A stretch of DNA of 43,884 nucleotides from Caldovatus aquaticus (lineage in GTDB: Bacteria; Pseudomonadota; Alphaproteobacteria; Acetobacterales; Acetobacteraceae): the NCBI RefSeq assembly GCF_019458025.1, contig NZ_JAHZUY010000027.1:1-43884 (forward strand). The letters are read 5' to 3'. The notes below the pieces were generated by a model that was given only the letters and a program-made list of their open reading frames with translations, did no database searches and had not been told where the DNA came from. Shown piece by piece: positions 1 through 7,840 of this stretch (the stretch's first letter is position 1; each line of letters opens with the position of its first letter). Made by a program: the position numbers and the translations under genes.

Positions 1-253
1 CGCAGGCGACGAGGGCGGCGAGGATGCGCTGCCAGAGCCCGCGTTGGCTCCAGCGGTTCCAACGGTTGAAGACGGTGGCGTATGGCCCCTATTCCGGCGG
101 CAGGGCACGCCAGCGGCAGCCTTCGCGCAGCCGGTGCACGATGCCGCCGATCCCCCGCCGGTCGTCCACGCGCCGCGGCCCGGTGTGGACCATCGCCGGA
201 TGCGGCTCGCTCGCCGCCCACGGCACGTCGCTCAGCCCGAACAGGCGCGACAC
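1..253 (-). pseudogene. IS5-family transposase, N-terminal part, inactivated by an in-frame stop
   Basis: Translated from a GTG at 253, the product begins MSRLFGLSDVPWAASEPH and continues with the family segments GPRRVDDRR, HRLREGCRWRALPPE and, past a stop, GPYATVFNRWNRWSQRG. These are typical of the N-terminal half of IS5 transposases. The codon expected to be Tyr in the PPEYGPY block is TAG (complement of 89-91). The same frame stays open from there to the window edge, so this is a single nonsense change rather than a frameshift. The DDE catalytic core would lie beyond the left edge. The copy should be inactive unless the stop is read through or is a sequencing error. Confidence 0.8.
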
Positions 254-320
254 GGTCCATCCCCCCGCCGTTGGGCAGGGCGAATCACCGCACCGTTCCC
301 ACGGCAATTGGGTACAGACC
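1..320 (-). mobile_element. IS5-family insertion sequence, left part cut by the window edge
   Basis: This is the 5' side of an IS5-family element, lying on the minus strand with its outer end at about 320. Reading inward on the minus strand, the end starts GGGTCTGTACCCAA. The element at the other window end starts AGGTCCTGAACCCAA, so the two termini are alike but not identical. A CTAG tetranucleotide, scarce in this GC-rich DNA, sits at 321-324 just outside the end and would suit the target duplication of several IS5 subgroups. The other end of the element is outside the window, so the duplication cannot be confirmed. Confidence 0.7.
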
Positions 321-357
321 CTAGCGGGGCACTGCGGGTATAGTCGCCGACGACTCG

Positions 358-1230
358 GTGACCGGCCTCTTCCGCCTGCGCCTCGGCGGGGACCGCTGGG
401 AGCGCATCGGCCCGGGCGACGCCCCGGTGCAGGTCTGGGCGGTGACGGTGCATCCGACGCGGCCGCGCACCCTGCTCGCCGGCACCTCGCCGGTCGGCGT
501 CTGGCGCAGCGACGACGCCGGCGCGACCTGGCGCTTCGCGCCGAGCTCCGTCATGCCGGACCGCATGGAGATGGGGCAGTTCGTCAACCGGGTGATGCGC
601 ATCGCCGTGGACCCGGCGCATCAGGACGAGATCTACGCCGCGCTCGAGGTCTGCGGCGTGATCCGCAGCCTCGACGGCGGCGAGACCTGGACCGACTGCA
701 GCGCCGACCTGATCGCCAGGAGCGAGCGCGCGCCGCACCTGAGGAGCGCGATCCTTACCGCCTCGCCGAGCGAGGGGATGCTGGACGCGCATGCGCTCTG
801 CGTCAGCCCGGCCGATCCGCGCGCGGTGCTGCTCGCGGTGCGGATGGGGCTGTTCCGCAGCGAGGACCGGGCGGAGACGTGGCGCGACTTGGAGGTCGGG
901 CGGTTCTCGCCGGTCACCTACGGGCGCGACATCCGCGTCAGCCCGCACGACCCGCGCACGCTCTACGCCTGCCTCAGCACCTCGGCGAACGGGGCGACCG
1001 GCTCGATCGTGCGCTCGCGCGACCTCGGGCGGAGCTGGGCGCGCTTCAACCACGGGCACGCGGTGCGAAGCACGATGATGGCGGTGGCGCCGCATCCGCG
1101 CGACCCCGCGATGGTGTTCGGCGCCGCGCGCAAGGGGCAGGTGTTCGGCACGCTCGACGGCGGGGAGAGCTGGCGCGAGACGCGGCTGCCCGGAAACGCC
1201 GGAATGGTCTACGCGCTGGCGGTGGGGTGA
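358..1230 (+). CDS. Asp-box (BNR/sialidase-like) repeat protein, probably truncated at its 5' end
   Basis: The product has five Asp-box type repeats of the form SxDxGxxW: SDDAGATW, SLDGGETW, SEDRAETW, SRDLGRSW and TLDGGESW, spaced as in a five- to seven-bladed beta-propeller of the BNR/Ycf48-like superfamily. Such proteins have varied roles (glycosidases, assembly factors, sortilin-like binding), so no reaction can be assigned. The frame is open back to 325 and reads GIVADDSVTGLFRLRL, which looks like the middle of a first propeller strand. A stop lies at 322-324, inside the CTAG beside the IS end. I infer that the IS element removed the original start. GTG 358 is only the first possible start left, with no clear ribosome binding site, so the gene may be non-functional. 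Confidence 0.6.
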   Translation: MTGLFRLRLGGDRWERIGPGDAPVQVWAVTVHPTRPRTLLAGTSPVGVWRSDDAGATWRFAPSSVMPDRMEMGQFVNRVMRIAVDPAHQDEIYAALEVCGVIRSLDGGETWTDCSADLIARSERAPHLRSAILTASPSEGMLDAHALCVSPADPRAVLLAVRMGLFRSEDRAETWRDLEVGRFSPVTYGRDIRVSPHDPRTLYACLSTSANGATGSIVRSRDLGRSWARFNHGHAVRSTMMAVAPHPRDPAMVFGAARKGQVFGTLDGGESWRETRLPGNAGMVYALAVG

Positions 1231-1412
1231 GCGCGGGCGGCGCCCCGCCCTCCGGCGCGCTTCCGGCTGCCGGCGGCGCTGGCCGTTCCCCGGGCAGCGG
1301 TCTCGCCGGGCGATGCGCCGGGGTGTCGGCGTGGGGGCGCACGGGGCCTTCCGGCCCCCATTGCCTCGCGCCGCGGAAAGGGCCATCTGCCGATTTGCGC
1401 AGCCGGGGCCGG

Positions 1413-1436
1413 GACACTAGTGTCGGTGCCGGACAC
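1413..1436. promoter_or_regulatory. Operator-like palindrome upstream of tatA
   Basis: GACACTAGTGTC at 1413-1424 is a perfect 12-bp palindrome. It is followed after GGTGCCG by a third half-site GACAC at 1432-1436. The GACAC/GTGTC arms are the size of a dimeric repressor site and lie 57-80 nt upstream of the tatA start. No named regulator can be assigned. The rest of the 1231-1492 gap shows nothing else I can support. Confidence 0.35.
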
Positions 1437-1492
1437 CACCGGGACGGGCGCCGCCGCCGCGAGGCGGGCGCGCAGGGATCGAGGCGGAGACG

Positions 1493-1780
1493 ATGGGTTC
1501 CTTCAGCATCTGGCATTGGTTGGTCGTGCTGGCGGTCGTCCTGCTGCTGTTCGGCGGCAGCGGGAAGATCAGCAGCCTGATGGGCGATCTCGCCAAGGGC
1601 ATCAAATCGTTCAAGAAGAACATGAGCGACGAGGCCGACGCCTCGATGGAGGCGCAGGCCACCACCACGGCTCAGCCTGCCGGCTCGATCACCGGGCCGT
1701 CCACGGCCGGCGCCGCCCCGTCCGCGCCGCCGTCCACCGCCGCGGCGGGCTCGGCGGAGACCAGCCGCCCCGCCGCCTGA
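1493..1780 (+). CDS. tatA: Sec-independent (twin-arginine) protein translocase subunit TatA
   Basis: A 95-residue protein starting [20 protein letters not shown]: a short N-terminal membrane helix (about residues 5-21), a glycine hinge (FGGSGKI), an amphipathic helix ([18 protein letters not shown], about 27-44) and a low-complexity Ala/Pro/Thr tail. This is the standard TatA layout. TatA forms the pore-like oligomer that carries folded proteins with twin-arginine signals across the inner membrane, together with TatB and TatC. No tatB or tatC is adjacent, so this is a stand-alone tatA. A purine-rich GGCGGAGA lies just upstream of the ATG. Two proteins in this window, the second cyclophilin and the Bug receptor, carry RR-type signals and could be clients. 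Confidence 0.93.
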   Translation: MGSFSIWHWLVVLAVVLLLFGGSGKISSLMGDLAKGIKSFKKNMSDEADASMEAQATTTAQPAGSITGPSTAGAAPSAPPSTAAAGSAETSRPAA

Positions 1781-1923
1781 GGCGGGCCGGTCGCCGCGGC
1801 TCCCGCGAGGGCTCGGCAGGGCGGGACCCGGCACGGCCCTCCGCAGCGGCCGCCGGCTTCCCCTCCCGGTAGCGGCGGTCAGGGCCGTGCCGCCCGGTGC
1901 GCGTCGCGCCTGCAGGTGAGGCG

Positions 1924-1949
1924 GCGGGCGCCGGGCATCCTGCGCCCGC
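1924..1949. terminator. Hairpin between convergent genes, candidate bidirectional terminator
   Basis: GCGGGCGC (1924-1931) and GCGCCCGC (1942-1949) form a perfect 8-bp stem with a 10-nt loop. It lies between the stop of tatA (1780) and the stop of the convergent metallopeptidase gene (1979). There is no T-tract, as is common in very GC-rich genomes, so the terminator role is inferred from position and stem strength. Confidence 0.4.
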
Positions 1950-1978
1950 GAGCAGGCCGGAGGGGCTGGGGCCGCCCC

Positions 1979-2701
1979 TCAGCCGACCCGCAGCAGTCCC
2001 GGTCCGTGGTTCCGCAGCCACTCCACCGCGGCGTCGCGGTGCGGTGTCAGCTTCTCGACCTCGGCCCAGAAGCGTGGCGAGTGGTTCATCTCGCGCAGGT
2101 GGGCCACCTCGTGCGCCACGACGTAGTCCAGCACCCAGTCGGGCGCCATCACGAGGCGCCAGGAGAAGGCCAGCGTGCCGTCCGGCGCGCAGCTTCCCCA
2201 GCGGCTGCGGGTGTCCTTCAGCCGGATCGCCTTGGGCTTCACCCGGAGCGCCGCGGCGTGGCCCGCGACCAGCGTGCCGATCCGCCGCCGCGCCTCGCGC
2301 CGCAGGAAGTCCGAGACCCGCCGGGCGAGGAATTCCGGCTCGCCGGAAACCAGGATCTCGCCGGCCGCCAGCACCACCCCGCCGCGCAGCTCGGGAGCGT
2401 GGCGGATCACGTGGGGAATGCCGCCGAGCGGGACCGCGGCCCCGGGCGCGAAGGGGATGGGCGGCGACAGCGCGGCGAGGCGCTCCATCACCCAGGCGGC
2501 GTGCGCGGTCAGCAGCGCCATGCCCGCCCGACGGCCGGCGCGCGGCGGCAGGGTCACCACCACCGCGCCGGCACGCGGATCTATGCGCAGCGAGACGCGG
2601 CGCGCGCGCGGCGACCGCCGCCAGCGCACCAGGCATTGCACCGGCGGAGAGGAGGCCCGGAGGGGCAGCGCGACGGTTTCGGGCTGGGTCGTCGGGTCCA
2701 T
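1979..2701 (-). CDS. YgjP-type zinc metallopeptidase (DUF45, M48-like)
   Basis: The 240-residue product ends with the zinc-binding signature VVAHEVAHLREMNHSPRFW: HExxH plus a third His eight residues later. It is preceded by the family block KDTRSRWGSC. These are the hallmarks of the YgjP/DUF45 metal-dependent hydrolases, soluble proteins whose substrates are mostly unknown. The ATG at 2701 (MDPTTQPE) was chosen because the frame upstream is open but proline-rich and unlike the family. It is the last gene of the minus-strand cluster and lies 339 nt downstream of the cupin gene, so it probably has its own promoter. Confidence 0.85.
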   Translation of the reverse strand: MDPTTQPETVALPLRASSPPVQCLVRWRRSPRARRVSLRIDPRAGAVVVTLPPRAGRRAGMALLTAHAAWVMERLAALSPPIPFAPGAAVPLGGIPHVIRHAPELRGGVVLAAGEILVSGEPEFLARRVSDFLRREARRRIGTLVAGHAAALRVKPKAIRLKDTRSRWGSCAPDGTLAFSWRLVMAPDWVLDYVVAHEVAHLREMNHSPRFWAEVEKLTPHRDAAVEWLRNHGPGLLRVG

Positions 2702-3040
2702 GGCGCCAACATGGCCTGCCGGCCGCTTCCTGTTCAATGGCTTGACACGGACTGCTGCGAAACGGTGTGATGAGTGGCCGGGGCCCGCCCCCCGCCGCCG
2801 GACGGCTGGCCTGCCGCCCGGGGCGATCCGCGGGCTCCCGCTGTCCGCGAAGCGGCGGGTCCCCCCGGGCGGCTGGCCCTCTCCGGCGGGGGCCGCGGCG
2901 GCCGGCGGCGCGGCCTGCGGGGCCATGCCGCTCCTGCCGAGAGCCGATCGCGGGCGGCTGGAGACAGCCGGAAGCGCGATTCACCTCGGCGGACAACGAG
3001 CCAGGGCCGCTGCAGGGGGCACGGCCGGGCGAAAGCGGCC
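2702..3040. other. Intergenic stretch, nothing identified
   Basis: Between the metallopeptidase start and the cupin stop (both minus strand) all frames read as low-complexity Pro/Arg/Ala and no codons resemble a known family. The stretch should hold the metallopeptidase promoter, but I see no convincing -35/-10 pair on the minus strand. Confidence 0.5.
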
Positions 3041-3379
3041 CTAGCCCGGCAGGTGCTTCAGCTCGATCTCGACGAAGCTGAGGGCCTCGGCGCCGGCGTT
3101 GATGACGTTGTGCTCCACGCCGGCGTCGCGGGCGTAGCTGACGCCGGCCGCGAGGGCGGCGGTCGCCGTCCCGCCGCCCGGCAGCTCGAGGAGGAGCGTG
3201 CCGTCGGTGACCGGCACGACGACATAGGCGAGGCCGTGGCGGTGCCAGCCGGTTTCCGCGCCCGGCGCGAAGTCCCAGCGCGAGACGCGCACATGCGCAT
3301 CGTCGTGCTGCACGGTGCAGATCGCGGGCGGGCGGCAGCGCAGCGGCTCCCGCCCCGGCCCGCTGCTGCCCGCGCTCAT
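3041..3379 (-). CDS. Small cupin-domain protein
   Basis: A 112-residue single-domain cupin. The first cupin motif is visible as GAETGWHRHGLAYVVVPVTDG (two His of the metal site) and the second as AGVEHNVINAGAEALSFVEIE. The fold usually binds a metal and may be an enzyme or a small-molecule sensor. Its ATG overlaps the stop of the DHDPS-family gene (ATGA, 3376-3379), so the two are translationally coupled and probably act in one pathway. The substrate is not evident. The fit to the double-stranded beta-helix length is good, so it looks complete. Confidence 0.8.
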   Translation of the reverse strand: MSAGSSGPGREPLRCRPPAICTVQHDDAHVRVSRWDFAPGAETGWHRHGLAYVVVPVTDGTLLLELPGGGTATAALAAGVSYARDAGVEHNVINAGAEALSFVEIELKHLPG

Positions 3380-4314
3380 TCGGCCGCCTGCGCCGGGGCG
3401 AGGCCGGGCAGCGGCAGCACGCCCGCCGCCTGCTGCGCCGCCCACACCGCCTCCGCCTGCTCGCGCGTGAGCGGCAGGTGCGGCGGACGGATGGTGCGCC
3501 AGCCGGCATCCCCGGTGCTGCGCGCCATGATCTCGCGCAGGCCGGGGATCAGCGGCACGCTGGTCGCGGCCTTGCGCGAGGCGTTCAGCACCGCCTGCGC
3601 GGCGTCGGCCTCGGGTCCGGTGCGCTTGGCGCAGACGATCGCGCCGAAGCGGGCGTTGATGTTGGCGGCCGCGGTGATGCAGCCGGCGCCGCCGTCGCCG
3701 AGGATGCGCTGCACGAACTCGTCGCTGCCGGAATAGACCTCGAAGCCGTCCCGGGCGAAGGCGTCGATCATCGCCTTCATGTTGGCGTAGTTGCCGGAGC
3801 TGTCCTTCACGCCCTTGATCACGCCGGGGAAGGCCTTGAGAAGGCGCTCGATCAGTGCCAGCGAGAACGGCACCGCGCTCTGCTGCGGGAAGTTGTAGAG
3901 GTAGATCCGCGGCGTGCCGCCGGTGCGGTTCACCAGTTCGGAGAAATAGGCGAACAGGCCGTCGTCGCTCGGGTTCTTGTAGTAGAAGGGCGGCAGGACG
4001 AGGACGCCGCGGCAGCCCAGGGCGGCGGCGTGGCGCGTCAGTTCCACGCTGTCGGTGAGCGCGGCGCAGCCGGTGCCGGGCAGCAGCGCGCCGGCCGGGA
4101 TGCCGCGCGCGACCAGGCCCTCGAGGATCGCCTTGCGCTCGTGCAGGCCGAAGGAGTTCGCCTCTCCGGTGGTGCCGAGCACGCCGAGGCCGTTGCAGCC
4201 GTTGGCGAGCAGCCAGCGGCAATGCGCCGCCATGCGCTCGAGGTCCGGCGAGAGGTCCGGGTGCATGGGGGTGAGGACGGCGGCGTTGATGCCGCCGAAG
4301 AAGGCGTCCTGCAT
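3376..4314 (-). CDS. Dihydrodipicolinate synthase (DHDPS/NAL) family aldolase
   Basis: A 312-residue TIM-barrel class I aldolase. Visible are LGTTGEANSF (substrate carboxylate loop), YNFPQQ with the general-acid Tyr, and GVIKGVKDSSGN carrying the Schiff-base Lys. The family condenses or cleaves pyruvate-type 2-oxo acids. The pair NFPQQ in place of the NVPSRT-like block of true DapA, and the coupling to a cupin, suggest a catabolic aldolase or dehydratase (for example a keto-deoxy-sugar acid or 4-hydroxy-2-oxoglutarate type) rather than lysine biosynthesis. I therefore give no dapA symbol. The start at 4314 (MQDAFFGG) matches the family N-terminus. It follows the YcgN gene by 22 nt. Confidence 0.85.
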   Translation of the reverse strand: MQDAFFGGINAAVLTPMHPDLSPDLERMAAHCRWLLANGCNGLGVLGTTGEANSFGLHERKAILEGLVARGIPAGALLPGTGCAALTDSVELTRHAAALGCRGVLVLPPFYYKNPSDDGLFAYFSELVNRTGGTPRIYLYNFPQQSAVPFSLALIERLLKAFPGVIKGVKDSSGNYANMKAMIDAFARDGFEVYSGSDEFVQRILGDGGAGCITAAANINARFGAIVCAKRTGPEADAAQAVLNASRKAATSVPLIPGLREIMARSTGDAGWRTIRPPHLPLTREQAEAVWAAQQAAGVLPLPGLAPAQAAE

Positions 4315-4336
4315 GGGGGGCCTCGCTGCTCCGTTG

Positions 4337-4921
4337 CTATGCCGTTCCGTTCCTGGCGCCGCGCCCCGGTGCACGCGCGGCGGCGGCCGCCGGCACGCGC
4401 CGCACCACCGTGCGCGGCCCCGCCCCGGCCGCTCGCGGCCGCGGCAGCGCGGGCGGCGGCGGGCCGGCGCGCCGGGGCCAGCGGCCGGGCCAGGCGGCCA
4501 CATGATCCTCGAAGGCGCCGGCGTCGCGCTCGCGCACCGCGCGACCGCGCACCGACACTCCCGCCCTGTGCACCGTCTCCGGGTCGCCGGAGACGAGCGG
4601 GTGCCACCAGGGGAGGTCCTTGCCCTCCGCGAGCAGCCGGTAGGCGCAGGTCGGCGGCAGCCAGTCCGCCGCCGCGACGCGCCGCGGCGTCAGCTTCACG
4701 CAGTCCGGCACCCAGCGGCGCCGGCGCTCGTAGTCGGCGCAGCGGCAGCTCGCGATGTCGAGCAGGCGGCAGGCGACCTCGGTGAAGGCGAGGGCGTCCG
4801 TCTCCTCGTCGCGCAGCTTGTGCAGGCAGCAGCGGCCGCAGCCGTCGCACAGCGATTCCCACTCGGCGCGGGTCATCGCCGCGAGGGTCTTGGCGCGCCA
4901 GAACGGGACCGGGACGGGCAC
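4337..4921 (-). CDS. YcgN family cysteine-cluster protein (UPF0260)
   Basis: The N-terminal 140 residues match the YcgN family closely: [20 protein letters not shown], then CDGCGRCC, the block [32 protein letters not shown] and the near-invariant [17 protein letters not shown]. The conserved cysteines suggest an iron-sulfur or zinc site; the function is unknown. Translation starts at a GTG (4921). The last 45 or so residues, after HVAAWPGRW, are a Pro/Arg/Ala-rich tail not seen in the usual family. It may come from a lost stop codon or be an unstructured extension. Confidence 0.88.
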   Translation of the reverse strand: MPVPVPFWRAKTLAAMTRAEWESLCDGCGRCCLHKLRDEETDALAFTEVACRLLDIASCRCADYERRRRWVPDCVKLTPRRVAAADWLPPTCAYRLLAEGKDLPWWHPLVSGDPETVHRAGVSVRGRAVRERDAGAFEDHVAAWPGRWPRRAGPPPPALPRPRAAGAGPRTVVRRVPAAAAARAPGRGARNGTA

Positions 4922-4989
4922 GGGCGCACTCTACCGGCCAGCGGGGACGGCGCAAGGCGGCCGCGGAGCGCCGGAGGCGCCCCCGGCGC

Positions 4990-6414
4990 TCAGTGCCCCG
5001 CGTTCTCGCCCGAGAAGTCGGGCGGCTGCAGGCCGCTCGCCAGGAGCTGGCGCGCGATCTCGGCCTTCAGCCGCTCCAGCCCCTCCGGCGTCCGCGCCTC
5101 GGCGCGCGCGACCAGCACGGCCTGGGTGTTGGAGGCGCGCAGCAGCCACCAGCCGTCCTCGGTGAGGACGCGCACGCCGTCCACGTCCACCACGCGGGCG
5201 CCGGCCGCGGCGAGCCGGTCCTTCACCTCCTGCACGATCGCGAATTTGCGCTCCTCCGGGCAGTCGAAGCGCAGCTCCGGCGTGTTGACCACCCTCGGCA
5301 GCGCGGCGCGGATCGCCGAGAGCGGGCGGTCGGCGCGGGCGATCACGCCGAGCAGGCGCACGGCGGCGTAGAGCGCGTCGTCGAAGCCGTACCAGCGGTC
5401 GGCGAAGAAGATGTGGCCCGACATCTCGCCGGCGAGGGGGGCGCCGGTCTTGGCCATCTTCGCCTTGATCAGCGAGTGGCCGGTCTTCCACATCAGCGGC
5501 TTGCCGCCGGCCTTCGCGATCTCGTCGAACAGCACCTGGCTCGCCTTGACGTCGGCGATGACGGTGGCGCCGGGGTGCTCGCGCAGCACGTCGCGCGCGA
5601 GGATCACCATCATCTGGTCGCCGAACAGGATCTCGCCCTGGTCGTCCACCAGGCCGATGCGGTCGGCGTCGCCGTCGAAGGCGACGCCGAGATCGGCCTT
5701 CTCGCGGGCCACCTCGGCGATGAGCTGGGCGAGGTTGCGCGGCACGGTGGGGTCGGGGTGATGGTTGGGGAAGGTGCCGTCCACCGCGGCATTGATGACG
5801 AAGTGCTCGCCGGGGAGGCGTGCGACGAGGCGCTTCAGCACCTCGCCCGCGGCGCCGTTGCCCGGGTCCCAGACGACGCGCAGCCGCCTGCCCTCGCCGC
5901 CGTCGTAGTCGCGGAGCAGGCGGGCGACGTACTCCTCGGCGATGTCCACGCGCGCGTCGGAGCCCTCGGCGGAGACGGGGACCACGTCGCCCTCCGCCGC
6001 CATGCGGCCGATCTCCCGGATCTGCGCGCCGAAGAACGGCTTCTTGCCCAGCATCATCTTGAAGCCGTTGTAGTCCGGCGGGTTGTGGCTGCCGGTGACC
6101 ATCACCGCGCCGTCGGTGCCGAGCGCGTGGGCCGCGTAGTAGAGCATCGGCGTCGGCCCGAGGCCGATGCGCAGCACCGCGAGCCCGCAGGCGCGCAGGC
6201 CGGCGACCAGCTGCGGCTCGAGGTCGGGCGAGGAGAGCCGGCCGTCGTAGCCGACCGCGACGCGGCCGCCGGTGCCGCGCTCGCGCACGACGACCGAGCC
6301 GAAGCAGCGGCCGATGGCGAAGGCGTCCTCGGGCTTCAGCGTCTTCCCGACGACGCCGCGGATGTCGTACTCGCGCAGCACGGTCGGGTCGAAGCGGTGG
6401 CGGAAGGCGGTCAT
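4990..6414 (-). CDS. Phosphomannomutase/phosphoglucomutase (AlgC/ManB type)
   Basis: A 474-residue member of the alpha-D-phosphohexomutase superfamily. All four signature loops are present: the phosphoserine loop [13 protein letters not shown], the magnesium loop DGDADRIG, the sugar loop GEMSGH and the phosphate-binding loop RASNTQ near the C-terminus. It interconverts 6-phospho and 1-phospho forms of mannose or glucose for nucleotide-sugar synthesis. The next gene upstream is UDP-glucose dehydrogenase, 27 nt away, so the pair would supply glucose-1-phosphate and UDP-glucuronate for polysaccharide or lipid glycosylation. Whether mannose or glucose is preferred cannot be told. The symbol could be manB, algC or pgm. 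Confidence 0.92.
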   Translation of the reverse strand: MTAFRHRFDPTVLREYDIRGVVGKTLKPEDAFAIGRCFGSVVVRERGTGGRVAVGYDGRLSSPDLEPQLVAGLRACGLAVLRIGLGPTPMLYYAAHALGTDGAVMVTGSHNPPDYNGFKMMLGKKPFFGAQIREIGRMAAEGDVVPVSAEGSDARVDIAEEYVARLLRDYDGGEGRRLRVVWDPGNGAAGEVLKRLVARLPGEHFVINAAVDGTFPNHHPDPTVPRNLAQLIAEVAREKADLGVAFDGDADRIGLVDDQGEILFGDQMMVILARDVLREHPGATVIADVKASQVLFDEIAKAGGKPLMWKTGHSLIKAKMAKTGAPLAGEMSGHIFFADRWYGFDDALYAAVRLLGVIARADRPLSAIRAALPRVVNTPELRFDCPEERKFAIVQEVKDRLAAAGARVVDVDGVRVLTEDGWWLLRASNTQAVLVARAEARTPEGLERLKAEIARQLLASGLQPPDFSGENAGH

Positions 6415-6441
6415 CCGGCAGGTTCTCCGCGAACTGGCCCG

Positions 6442-7749
6442 TCAGGGGCGGCCGATGGAGTGGTAGCGGAACCCGGCCTCGCGCATCGCCGCCGGGTCCC
6501 AGACGTTGCGCAGGTCGAGCACGACGTCGCCGCGCATCGCCGCGCGGAGCCGGGCGGGCGAGAGCGCCCGGAACTCGTTCCATTCGGTCAGCAGCACCAG
6601 CGCGTCGGCGCCTTCCGCCGCCTCCAGCGCGCCGGCGGCGTATTCGACGGCGGCGGGCAGCAGCGCGCGCGCGTTCTCCATCCCGGCGGGGTCGAAGGCG
6701 CGCAGGCGCGCGCCCGCCTCGACGAGGCGCGGGACGACGGCGAGGGAGGGGGCGTCGCGCATGTCGTCGGTCTCGGGCTTGAAGGTGAGGCCGAGGACGG
6801 CGACCAGCCTGCCCGCGACCGAGCCGCCGCAGGCGGCGATGACGCGCTCCGCCATGCGCGCCTTGCGCGCCTCGTTGACGGCGATGGTAGTCTCGATCAG
6901 GCGCGAGGGGGCGCCGAGGTCCTGCGCGGTGCGGGCGAGGGCGAGCGTGTCCTTGGGGAAGCAGCTGCCGCCGTAGCCCGGGCCGGGGTGGAGGAACTTG
7001 CGGCCGATGCGGCCGTCGAGGCCGATGCCGCGCGCCACGTCGTGCACGTCCGCGCCGGCCTTCTCGCAGAGATCGGCCATCTCGTTGATGAAGGTGATCT
7101 TCATCGCGAGGAAGGCGTTGGCGGCGTACTTGATCAGCTCCGCGGTCTCGATCGAGGTGGCGACGATCGGCGTCTCGATCAGGTAGAGCGGGCGGTAGAG
7201 GCGGCGCAGCACCTCGCGCGCGCGCTCCGAATCGGTGCCGATCACCACGCGGTCGGGGCGCATGAAGTCGGCGATGGCGCTCCCCTCGCGCAGGAACTCC
7301 GGGTTGGAGGCGACGGCGATGTCGAGCTCGGGGCGGAGGCGGCGCACCAGCTCCTGCACGCGCCGGCCGGTGCCGACCGGGACGGTGGACTTGGTGACCA
7401 GCACCAGCGGGCCTTCGGCGGCGCGCGCCACCTGCTCGGCGGCGGCGAAGACGTAGCTGAGGTCGGCGTGGCCGTCGCCGCGCCGGCTCGGGGTGCCGAC
7501 GGCGAGGAAGACCGCATCCGCGCCGGCCACCGCGGCGGCGAGGTCGGTGGTGAAGGAGAGCCGGCCGTCGCGCAGGTTGTCGGCGACCAGGCGATCGAGG
7601 CCCGGCTCGTAGATCGGCACGCGGCCCTCGCGCAGCGCGGCGATCCGGGCGGCGTCCGTGTCCACGACGCGCACCTCGACCCCGAATTCCGCGAAGCACG
7701 CGCCCGAGACCAGGCCGACATAGCCGGCTCCCACCATCGCGATGCGCAT
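6442..7749 (-). CDS. ugd: UDP-glucose 6-dehydrogenase
   Basis: A 435-residue protein with the N-terminal NAD-binding GAGYVGLVSGACFA, the KSTVPVGTG loop, the SNPEFLREGSAI block, the ETAELIKYAANAFLA helix and GYGGSCFPKD with the catalytic cysteine. The C-terminal UDP-binding domain has GLTFKPETDDMRDAPS. It performs the NAD-dependent two-step oxidation of UDP-glucose to UDP-glucuronate. It sits between mprF and the phosphohexomutase on the minus strand. Together with the mutase it points to acidic surface polysaccharide or glycolipid production. Full length and unremarkable. Confidence 0.95.
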   Translation of the reverse strand: MRIAMVGAGYVGLVSGACFAEFGVEVRVVDTDAARIAALREGRVPIYEPGLDRLVADNLRDGRLSFTTDLAAAVAGADAVFLAVGTPSRRGDGHADLSYVFAAAEQVARAAEGPLVLVTKSTVPVGTGRRVQELVRRLRPELDIAVASNPEFLREGSAIADFMRPDRVVIGTDSERAREVLRRLYRPLYLIETPIVATSIETAELIKYAANAFLAMKITFINEMADLCEKAGADVHDVARGIGLDGRIGRKFLHPGPGYGGSCFPKDTLALARTAQDLGAPSRLIETTIAVNEARKARMAERVIAACGGSVAGRLVAVLGLTFKPETDDMRDAPSLAVVPRLVEAGARLRAFDPAGMENARALLPAAVEYAAGALEAAEGADALVLLTEWNEFRALSPARLRAAMRGDVVLDLRNVWDPAAMREAGFRYHSIGRP

Positions 7750-7840
7750 CCGCCGTCACTCCCTTCCGATCGCGTGATGCGTGGCCCGCGCGGGGCCGAC
7801 AAGACATTTCCCGGGGAGGAGCTCCATGGCGCCTGCCCCG

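Noticed and set aside
2742-2770. Promoter with a perfect TTGACA on the plus strand
   Set aside because: No gene follows on the plus strand; the genes on both sides are on the minus strand, and there is no matching -10.
3376-4314. Calling this gene dapA (lysine biosynthesis)
   Set aside because: Family membership is clear, but the NFPQQ motif and the coupled cupin do not fit canonical DapA.
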